DNA of 34,084 bases, taken from the NCBI GenBank assembly GCA_910592205.1, contig CAJVPJ010000218.1, positions 1-34,084 of the forward strand, written 5' to 3'. The notes under the pieces are model-generated. The model was given only the letters and a program-made list of their open reading frames with translations. It was not told where the DNA came from and ran no database searches. This document shows positions 10,640-20,104 of this stretch, piece by piece. Every line of letters starts with the position of its first letter. Positions within the stretch are counted from its first letter, which is position 1. Origin of the DNA: Paraglomus occultum. Lineage: Eukaryota; Glomeromycota; Glomeromycetes; Paraglomerales; Paraglomeraceae. Position numbers and translations under genes: made by a program.

Positions 10640-12254
10640 CTATACAGGTGTATCAATTTTACAGGCGTATACTCGATGTACTCGCCATATTGTTTCATAT
10701 ACGCTTGTTTCTCGCATAAACGTCTCGACGAGCGCATCAAAGTGGTTGTTGGTGATCTCCATGGATTTGGAGAGAGCGGGACGTAACGATTTCAACATTT
10801 CTAGTATATTTTGGAGAGCCTAAAAACATGTGATTGAGAGAAGAAAGTGGGTGTAAACAAACAAACAAACAAACGAAAGGCACCAAACAGGCAAACAAAT
10901 AAGCAGACGGCAGATGAATAAGCGAGCAAACAAATGAGATAACTTTTTGCAAACTTTCTCATTTCAGCATAATTATGCGAATAGCATTTTGTTTCCTTAC
11001 CATCTCTCCGCTCTTCCCTGCTCTATTCCCTAGCACTATGTCCTTTACGTCGTGCGTTATGTTTGTCACTTGTTGGGTATTCTCCAAAATTCCTTTGATA
11101 TGTGTTCCAATAAATCCACATTGACCTTTCGACTCTGCATGTCGTTTTACTAAAATTACAGAGAAGGGGGGACGTCAGTTAATAATGATCTTTTTTTTTT
11201 TTTTAATCGTCACATGAATTATAATACTTGCAGGCATTGGAGATTCTTCTTGTGACTTTTCCAGAACTGTAGAATGCTGAATCGGCTTCTACAAATTCGA
11301 CGTATCCGGTCGGTTTTGTCATTCGCACTAGTTCCTTGATTATATGATTTTCCCACTGCTTTTGTGTTATTCCTCCTGAGAGCATTCGCTGATGCACGAA
11401 ATCAAACGTGTTATCCGGGAATGGCAGCTTTTCTAATATGTTACATTCTAAAAACGCGGCGTTTGGCGGATTTTCTCCTGGGAACATGGGCGCAATGTCT
11501 AACCCGACAAAAAGGGTCCTTGGGTATCGAATTGCCAGATCACACATCCAGGAACCTGACGAAATGTAATTATTTTTTTTTAGTATGTGAACACGACGAG
11601 ATGTAAAAGATATGACGTTATCGTTGCCGATCATCTCATGCCTAACAATCAATTTTAAACCCCTTGTACTCAACATTCCCAAATTGTTTCATCATCTCTT
11701 CCGTCACTTACCAGCTCCACATCTACAAAAACAGGTAAAAAGAAATAAAGAGAAAAAGAGAGAGAAATATGGTTAACGAAAATTGGAATTAACATGGTAA
11801 TGAGTTACGTATACATGCTTTGCTTTGCTTTGCTTTGAACTTACCCTACGTCCAACACTTTTGTGCCCTCTCCATTGAGCCTTTCTGCCATGGGTGACCC
11901 AAAGCTATTACCCCACCATAACCTCAACATGGTATCCTCTAAATCCAGTCTTATAATTTCGGTTTCATCAACAGGAGCAAAGTAAGGCATGCTAGTTTGA
12001 TATCGTCTTCCATCAATATATTCAAATTGTATAGACATTCTTTTATGAATGCTGCTGACTTTGCTGCCGGTGCTGCCGGCACTGCTGTTGCTGTTGCTGT
12101 GGTTATGCCTCTTGTCTTTGTTAGAGTTAGTGCTATTGTTGCTACTGTTATTGTTTTTATTGTAGTTTTTCTCGTCTTCGTCGTCGGTGTTGATATTGAC
12201 GTTGTTCTCTTCGTCGCTCGGTGTTTTTCTGTTTCTTGAGCATAGACAACCCAT
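10640..12254 (-). CDS. SAM-dependent methyltransferase with N-terminal acylation motif and 11-nt micro-exon
   Basis: Exons (minus) are 12254-11845, 11722-11712, 11555-11214, 11149-11001 and 10819-10640, giving 363 aa. It is a class I SAM methyltransferase. Motif I (VLDVGCGAGSW, residues about 132-143) is assembled across two introns flanking the 11-nt exon 2. Further motifs are GLDIAP (acidic end of strand 2), FDFVHQRM (motif II region) and GYVEFVEAD. The C-terminus ends in an aromatic helix (YETIWRVHRVYACK). The protein begins MGCLCS, with Gly2, Cys3 and Cys5 as in N-myristoylated and palmitoylated proteins. An Asn/Ser-rich disordered linker of about 60 residues follows, then the catalytic domain from about residue 85. 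The start at 12254 is preferred over an in-frame ATG 20 codons upstream because it exposes this motif. The exon 3 donor (GTGACG at 11213) is weak but is the only one I found that keeps the frame. Substrate unknown. Confidence 0.85.
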
Positions 12255-12786
12255 ATTCTGAATGATATATTTATATATGCTATTAAATAAAATGTCCAAA
12301 TATTGAATGTCCAATATATATTATTGCAAGTTCAGCGTGAAAAAGTGTCAAAGGGGAATAATATGTGTGAGAAGAGAACGAGTTATATTTATAAAAATAA
12401 TATACAAGTTAATATTTCTTCTCGCCAACCAGGACGAAGCGAATCAACATAAGGAGAAAAAATGGAAGTAGAAAAATCGCAAAAAAACTCGCATAAAAAT
12501 GCCGTCTTTTATTATAGCAACAAAGACATAAGCAAAAAGCATAATGTTTATTTCTAAACTACACAAGCTTACTCTATATAGCTATAACTAGTAAGAAAAA
12601 TACATTTACAATGCCCCCTTCGGCGGGGCGTATAAAAAACCACCGAGCAATGGGCGGTGTATTGATTTTTGAGCCGAGTTTCCTATTGTACTTTTGGGAA
12701 ATGCATGCAGCCGTTAATGGGAAGTTCGAGTTTGCATTAAGAGGCTTCAACTGTGTAACCGTTAAATGCCGGAACACTCAATGAAC

Positions 12787-12824
12787 CCACAACCATAACC
12801 AAAACCACAACCACAACCACAATC
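12787..12824. repeat. CCACAA-type microsatellite
   Basis: Imperfect tandem CCACAA/CCATAA hexamers on the plus strand, about six units with the last three nearly perfect. Confidence 0.7.
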
Positions 12825-14075
12825 ATCCATTATCAAACATCACCCAAGATTGCCGGCCATACGAGAATCTGCATTGTTCCCGGTGACTATTTTTTTTTTT
12901 CGTCCTAATCACTGCGTATCTGTAAAACATTTATAATTCGTCTGCATTCAATATAGTACGATTCAAAGCTATACAGGAATATGGCTATAAGAGGAAATGA
13001 CAAATGGAGAAAACAAAAAACTTTGTATTGTCAGATGATCGAATACTTCTTGATTTGGTGGAATCTGCAATATGATATGCCATACTTGGAAGACAGGCAC
13101 AGCAAAGAATAATAAAGACTGTGGAGGGGAGAGACAATCGTAATGGAAGAACGTTATGAGTAATAATGGCAAGTCACAGTTTGCCACTATTAGTTCACAT
13201 GATAAGCATACATTATCTATAGAATTCGGTTAAACAAAAGCAACCTTTTTTCATCCATCAATCAAAGTCGGGCATTGGCCAAACTGGTTGGTTCGCGCAG
13301 GTTCTTCCTTGTGCTGCTATATTTGACTAGAATAGATTCATTTTTCGACCCTCCTCGCAGATTAGTTGCAACGGTAAGGCTCTATTCATCTACTGATCTG
13401 GGAATTCGCATAATGGGGCGTAGTAGATCTCAAGATGGGAGAATTATCATCAGAATTACGTACTCCCTTGCCCAAAATAATAATCGTTCGTGAGGGGGGA
13501 AAAAGAGGAGAGAAGAAACTATTTGATCTGTTACACGATTCGCATTGTAAAGCGTCATTAAATCACACACCCAGTTACTCGCTTCCATGTGATCGATCAA
13601 CTAACTAACTAGTCATGAATAAATTAGTCAAAGAGCAGGTACGCGAATAAACCATGTGCGGGGGTGACGTTCGGATATTAATACGATCCATACTATATTT
13701 ATAAATGTCGAAACCCCTTGATAAGCCGGAAATGGGTTTGATTTCACGGAACCTTCCCCTTCTCTATTATCGTAATAATAACATTTTTTCGCGTATGAGC
13801 CTGACATTATTTTTAAAATTGGAAATTTGAACTAGTCTGTGGAACGTCCAAGTGGTTTTAGCCTAGACTTCTTGATATATTCTCAATAACCCGGATACTA
13901 ATTCAGACTTTAAATATTACAGGCTGTTGTGTAACTCCGTGCGGTAGTATGTTACAAATACAACAGCATAGGAAGACACACGTGTGATATTCAGGGCAAG
14001 CACTGTGTCACATTATCATGGCTTCATAAACCGTGAGAGATAATAGCTGTCAGACAATTTGAAATACTGTCGATC

Positions 14076-14483
14076 ATGAGAAGCAGAGCGGCGAAGCGAC
14101 TCGTAGTGCAATGTGCTATACAACCTATTATCAGAGCGATTCTCACGATTGTTGTTCCTGAAATGGAAACCATGGTGGTATACCCCAATGTCGTAATAGT
14201 TTATTTCTATTATGCTTACAACACAAGATCATGCTGGTTACAAGTAATCATTTGGAAATGGTTATTAACAGTCAAAAGAACTTTGCGTCTGCCTGTCGAC
14301 ACAATAATTGTGCACTTGAATCTTTGCAACTCCAATAAAACATTTAATTTCATCTGCCATCCAACCAATAGATTAACAGAGAATAAATTACCAAGTCAAA
14401 TCGATTGTCATTGCTCCTTGAACCGTTTTAAGAATGGATTATTTAAGCGTGATGCGTTTAATAAACGACGTAATAGTAAATAA
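14076..14483 (+). CDS. Hypothetical 135-codon open frame, weakly supported
   Basis: A single uninterrupted frame from an ATG at 14076 to a TAA at 14481-14483. It has a hydrophobic stretch (about residues 20-60) and a basic C-terminus. I see no domain, signal peptide or recognisable motif. Its length is on the margin of chance for DNA this AT-rich, so it may well be random. Confidence 0.15.
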   Translation: MRSRAAKRLVVQCAIQPIIRAILTIVVPEMETMVVYPNVVIVYFYYAYNTRSCWLQVIIWKWLLTVKRTLRLPVDTIIVHLNLCNSNKTFNFICHPTNRLTENKLPSQIDCHCSLNRFKNGLFKRDAFNKRRNSK

Positions 14484-15547
14484 CCCTTCTTTTGTATAAC
14501 AATGCAACAGGAAAAATCTGCTTACCTCTTGTAGAAATAATCAGCTGGCATGTTGTATCAAGCGTTCATGTCTTCATTGACAAGTCACGCCTTGACATAC
14601 TTGAACTCTTGAAAGGGCTTTTCATCGATACCGTTTCAGTGTCTTTATTAATAATGAATCATCTGACGATTTCAACATATTCGAAAAAATAGTCTTTCTG
14701 TGTTACAGATCGGGCAGAATATTCTAAAGAATCTATAGACGAACGTCTGTCTGTCTAACTGACAGACGAGACGAATCTTCTACAGGAACAATAGGAGAAG
14801 AAGCCATTGTTACACCCACAAACAGTGTTGATGGAGTTTAGATTAGAGATTAAGTTATCTATTCACAGTATTACACGAGGTATTTTAATGGTATTACTAA
14901 TGAAATCATTTAATAATGAAACCGCAATGGTGACACTCACACGCAATGCTCTTCCATACGAGTCGACTAGTCATTTTGAATTCCAAAAGAGAATCACGAT
15001 AACAATAGCGAAAATATCGATATTGAACGTCTTTGTCTTTGAATTCCTTTTTCTAACGCCTTGTCTGTAAAAAGATCACAACACCTACTCATGGCAAGAT
15101 CGACAACGCACCCGACTATAATTAGCGAGAGTGCAAAAGCATGAATTTGCGTACGTGCATCATTATCTACGTCATATTTGATTCCCTCAGCACTGTATTT
15201 TCCAACGGACCAACATGTTAACAATTAATATATAACAACAACAAACTATTGAAATACAGTCATATTGTCTGATGGAAGTTTGTAAGAAGCGATCGACACA
15301 GCCCAAAACAGACAACAATGTTGAAGATGAGCAAGTCTATTCTTTACCCGTTTCTGTATTCGGAACAATTTACACTCACGCTGAACAATTATCGTGTGGC
15401 GTATATCTGTAGACCTTGCGTCGCAGAGATGTGGGCATCGATCGAGTTAAACCGTATATACTGACTTTTATAGTTAAACGTGTCGTTCGTGAGAAGACGA
15501 TTATTAGTCAGCAAAGTTTTTGCAGTCTTAATGGTATAGATAAAAAA

Positions 15548-17120
15548 ATGTCAAAAGGGGGAGGAGGGGAGATTCACTTGCCCAACCCGCGCAAATCAGA
15601 CATGTATCCAACCGTAGCATCAGCAAGTGATGAGGCTCGACAAAAGTTCCTTGATGATACGGTATCATTCTTTAAAGATTTAAAAAGCGATGTCGAGATA
15701 AAGTGTGTATATTATTACGTGGTATTAATATTAATAAATGCAACTTGAAAAATCACTAACATCATCTTCCAAATGCCAAGGGTTGGCGAGGGGAGTGAAA
15801 CCGAAACTTTTCATATTAATTCAACTATATTAAAAATCAGATCACCGTACTTCAAGGCAGCACTATCCAATAGATGGAACCATACAACTCCCATAACTCT
15901 CTATGAACCGACCATTTCGCCTTTCGTATTTACTATACTTTACAAGTAAGTTGACAGCTTTCGATTTTGGACTAGTCTACAATATCACGCTGTGCAAACT
16001 TTCGTACAATAGGTATATCTGTGAAGGCGTAGTCGACTCGCTTAAAGACGTCGAACCCGAATGCCTCTTAAAAATTATGCAAGCAGCTGATAGACTGTTG
16101 CTTCCGCAACTCGTGAAAATCGTTGAATTACACGTTGTAAGAAAACATTGTCAATGGCTAAAAGACAGGCTCAACATATTGCCAGAGATGTTTAAATACT
16201 CGGGCTGGGTATATATTCAGGCGTTTTATATTAACCATATAAGCCAAAACCCAGAGAAATTTTTCGGGTCTCAAAACTTTACGTCTATGGATGTAAAGAT
16301 CATAGAAAGCGTGATCAATTCTAACGAACTGGCGATGGACGAAATTAACGTATGGGATAATCTAATCAAATGGGGTGAGAAACAACCCGGAGGCCTCGAT
16401 GGCGTGAAAAAAACTCTTGAAAGCTTGACACCCTTGATACGATTTGTTAGTATCCCGGCCAATTCTTTTTACGAAAAGGTAAAACCGCATAAGCGATTTA
16501 TACCCGAAGACTTGTATGAAGAGGCGCTCTGGGCGTACATTCTTAATAAACCGAAACAGCACCTACAAAATCCCAGAGCAACAAGGATTGACTCAAACTT
16601 TATAACGCCTCATCACGCCGTGCTACTATCCGATTGGGTGGATGGCAAGGCCCCCGACACGTATTCTACCAGGCAGTTACCGTATGACTTTGAACTCTTG
16701 GTGAGAGGTAGTCGTGACGGATTTGATGGCAACACGTTTTACTCAAAATGCAAAACAGTTGCCAAGACTATTATTATAATAAAAGTCAGAGACTCGGACG
16801 AATTAATTGGTGGATATAATCCGTCTTCTTGGCAGACCGACTATTCGAACAAGGATAGCTTTATATTCTCTATCAAGGACTGGAGAATACTTGATGATGT
16901 TGTTATCAGTCGCGTTCGCCCTACTAGCACATCTCAGGCAGTTACTTGGAGGCGAAACGGGCTAAATTTCGGGGATGGAGATTTGGCGTTGACGAATCCA
17001 TATAATAATGTGAATGCGGGACAAACGCGGCCCAAGAATTATGACATTAAAATTAGAGACGGTGAGGTGTTCACCGTGGAAGAGTATGAGGTTTTTGCTC
17101 TCAAAGGTCAGAGGTGTTAA
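15548..17120 (+). CDS. BTB-BACK-TLDc domain protein
   Basis: Exons 15548-15702, 15781-15945 and 16013-17120 are joined across introns of 78 and 67 nt, giving 475 aa. The BTB/POZ domain runs over about residues 35-125 (SDVEIKVGEGSE, then FHINSTILKIRSPYFKAAL) and is restored by both splices. A BACK-like helical region with LLPQLVKIVELHV follows to about residue 225. A TLDc domain occupies the C-terminal half: FELLVRGSRDGFDGNTFYSKC, IGGYNPSSW, and the terminal YEVFAL. BTB-BACK proteins commonly act as substrate adaptors for cullin-3 ubiquitin ligases; TLDc domains are linked to oxidative stress resistance and V-ATPase binding. This pairing is strongly expanded in arbuscular mycorrhizal fungi, mostly without known function. 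The start is the ATG at 15548; the upstream frame is open for 44 more codons but not domain-like. A polyadenylation-type AATAAA sits at 17123-17128, just after the stop. Confidence 0.93.
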
Positions 17121-17128
17121 GCAATAAA

Positions 17129-17555
17129 AGTGCTTACGCTTGTCTCATATACGTGTGTGTTATTTGTGTGTTTTATGTATAAGCTATTCAAGTTAAATCG
17201 CAACTGACAGCACTGTACGAAACGCAAACAATAATGAGACTATTTCTTGCAAAAAGTAGGGCATATACTACCTTACGCGAGGGAAGAATTGTAAACAATT
17301 CCAAAAAGTTAAATAAAAACGACTTTCAGTAGCCTCGTCAATTCGGTACTCTCCATATTGAAAATAAAAATTTCCTCAATTGGTCGCGATTCATCCAACG
17401 TGACAGTGTATTTTTGGAGGGGTTGGTATTACATTATTACATTGACAGTCATAGAGTTATCTCTTATTCTCTACGCTTGTTCAGCATGCGATGGCCATTT
17501 CATTAAACGCGAATGTATTTAAATGACTTCAAATGGGTTAGGTAAAACTTGACTG
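17129..17555. other. 3' flank of the BTB-TLDc gene
   Basis: AT-rich non-coding sequence with a second AATAAA near 17310. No open frame is supported. Confidence 0.45.
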
Positions 17556-17742
17556 TACACTCGTGCCCCGTTTATATTAATATCGCAACCCGGTTATATC
17601 TCACCTCCGGTTATATCCCCAACGTTTATAAAAACAAATACCCTTATACGATAAGATGCATTGTACACTTATATCCCCAACTCGTTTATATCCCCACTTT
17701 GAGGCGAAACAAAAGGGGAGATATAAACGGGGTACGAGTGTA
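17556..17742. mobile_element. MITE-like element, 22-bp terminal inverted repeats with TA ends
   Basis: The left end (17556-17577, TACACTCGTGCCCCGTTTATAT) and right end (17721-17742) are reverse complements with one mismatch. Total length is 187 bp. Both ends carry TA, fitting a TA target-site duplication and terminal repeats that begin CACTCG, as in Tc1/mariner-type MITEs. Inside there is a second inverted pair (17683-17695 against 17715-17729) and several copies of a TTATATCCCC motif, so it can fold extensively. No transposase frame is present. It could also be a foldback element; superfamily is inferred from the TA only. Confidence 0.75.
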
Positions 17743-20104
17743 TATTGTTCGCGTTCAATACTTATTAATCTGCTCAGTGACAAGTAAAACGATATTCACC
17801 GACAGTTTTTTAGTTTTGGTATTCTCATAAAATGCGAGATATTGCTCTTTGTAGACCGCACTCATCAAATTCTACTCTTTATCATATTAATACGTAATAA
17901 AGTTACACACCTCACATAATGTAAAAACTGAGCGGTCATGTGAAAGGTCTCATCCCGGTTCATATCCAACGATCAATAAGTAACATCCGATTAATATTGA
18001 ACCATGCAGTTTATTATTATCACTTAAATTTAGTTTCATAGTTAGCATTATATTGGGAGTAATCGGCCCATTTTGGTCTAGTAAAGAAAGTATCTATTCT
18101 TCCCTCTTGGGTATAACGTGGGGAGTCTATGTAGTTATTGAAAAATCTTTTTTCTCAAGAATTATCGTGGTTAGGTTTGGGAAAAGAGGGGCCTAAAATG
18201 GTATGGTTCCTGTACCGTCTTGCCATTAGTTTACCGTATTGGTTAGTATTCGGCTTTGATAAATCATTTAACGCTAATCTGCTCTTTTGGCAAGACTGAA
18301 CTGTTGCGGGCAAGCAAAACTGTCAAGAGACGGTCCTACCCTCGCCGTCATCCGCAAGTTTCTAGTCAATGAGAATCGAACACGTGAAAAGGGTAATCGA
18401 AAACGGATTAACAAAAAAAAAAAGGAATCTAAACCAAAACGAATAAAACTCGGGGGCGTTACCAATGACGGTAATAACCTGCACGGTTTATTTTAAAAGA
18501 AGAAAAGAAAATGAAAAAAGAATCCATCTAAAGCTTTTTTTATCCCTTCTCTCTCTCCCTCTCTCTCCCTCTCTCTCCCTCTCCCTCCCTCTCTCCCTCC
18601 CCCCTCCCTCTCCCTGTTTACGCCCTTGCCATCCGAGTTTTTCTGTCCGATGAAAATAGTTTTTACTTTAAAAAAACTTGCTTATGCTAATGTTTACCCA
18701 TTATGCATATTCCACATTGCCATCCAATCATTCTTACCCATCATTATCTCGATTATTAACATTGTCATCGATATTTTATTTCTTTCCCATTGCGATGTCG
18801 TCTAAGTGTTCTTTCCTGATTATTCTCTGAAAGTTATATCGCGGTATTTCCCCCCTTCCTCTCTCCCTAATGAATGTGTAACAGTATCGATACTCTCCCA
18901 TTTGTTGGAAATATCCAGTGGCGTGACTTGCCAAGATAAGCCATCACGATTGTTGTGCCATTCTTGTCTTTTGAGAAGGAATCCTCGTGCTTATTGACAT
19001 TCTCTCCCAAAGAGACAATGAACAGTGTATGCAAAGTATCCTACAATGGGGACCTTGCATAGTTTGGGTCGGATTGTTATTCAGAGCACGATACGTTATT
19101 TGGGTTAGCGTCCATTTGGGCTGAGAGTCTTTCTCACGTCACAAGAGCATGTTCGTTTTTTTTTGTTCAATTCATTCATTGTCTGCTTCATAATTGCTAA
19201 TACTTTTTTAACATCCCCATCTCTTTTTAATTGATAGAAAACATTCCCAAGCCATTTAACATTTAATGTGGTACCATCTATCCTGTTTGATTAATTATAT
19301 CATAATCCCACGTGTACGGCAGTTTGCATCGGAGATTACGCAGACAAAGCCGCCACAAAAGAGCGTTTTTAGCAACATAACATAAATATATACAGTATTC
19401 TATTAACCAAGAATATCTTTACCCTATTTGGAATTATTAATACCTATCATAAGGGTGCGCGATTAGATGAGAAACTATGTGATGAAAGAGAAAAAAGAAC
19501 ACGAGTGTCATAAGGAGTCAGAGTAGCGTGAATGTAGATGGTAGTTTCAGGCTTGGTAACACTCCCTGACGACCTTATGTGATACACACCTGGGACAAGT
19601 AGACAATTTTTTGAATTTTCAACATCTTTTCATGAGATTTCGTCTATATCGTCCGTAAATAGTAATGAAGGAGCGTACATATGGAATCAATACTAAATCA
19701 GAATATGCTGCTAAAATCTTTTATTTGTGTATAATTATTTATATCTTATGATTATTGTAATTTAATTTACAACAGCCCAACATGCCCCTAAATTACACAA
19801 CGCCTGAATGTTTATGTAGCATTTCTCACAAAATTCCCATAATTGGATTTTTTTTTGTCATCTTGCATCCCAACTGGCTATCATTTACCCCACTTTTTTC
19901 CTGATCATCTGACAGTTCGATCCTTGTTTGTATCGAGTATTACTTAAGTGTGTCGTCAATGTTTCGTGTAGTTACTCCCACCGATTTTTTTTCAGTCGAG
20001 GTTATTCATAAAGCTTGACTGCCCACATATTCCACCAGTTCCAGCAAACTCTTATACTCCATCCCCTCTCCCCACTCCTCGAATATTTATTTATTTCTGA
20101 CACT
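17743..20104. other. 2.4 kb without a supported gene
   Basis: Open frames here are about 60-70 codons, and two are products of the pyrimidine-rich tract at 18544-18615. The last few hundred bases should hold the lipase promoter. No other feature is seen. Confidence 0.45.
18544..18615. repeat. CT-rich polypyrimidine tract
   Basis: About 72 nt of pure C and T on the plus strand, built of imperfect CTCTCTCC and CTCCCT units. Such mirror-like tracts can form triplex DNA. Confidence 0.85.

Larger units (their letters stand above)
12255..15547. other. 3.3 kb without a supported gene
   Basis: This lies between the divergent methyltransferase and BTB genes, so both promoters are here. Visible items are a CCACAA-type microsatellite (about 12787-12824), two short GC-rich hairpins at 12613-12629 and 12641-12659, and a GTCTGTC/GACAGAC inverted repeat near 14747-14768. 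A 135-codon ATG frame (14076-14483) is listed separately. The other open frames are short and featureless. Confidence 0.45.

Noticed and set aside
18287-18653. Open frames around the CT-rich tract
   Set aside because: They are openness created by low-complexity sequence, with no conserved content.
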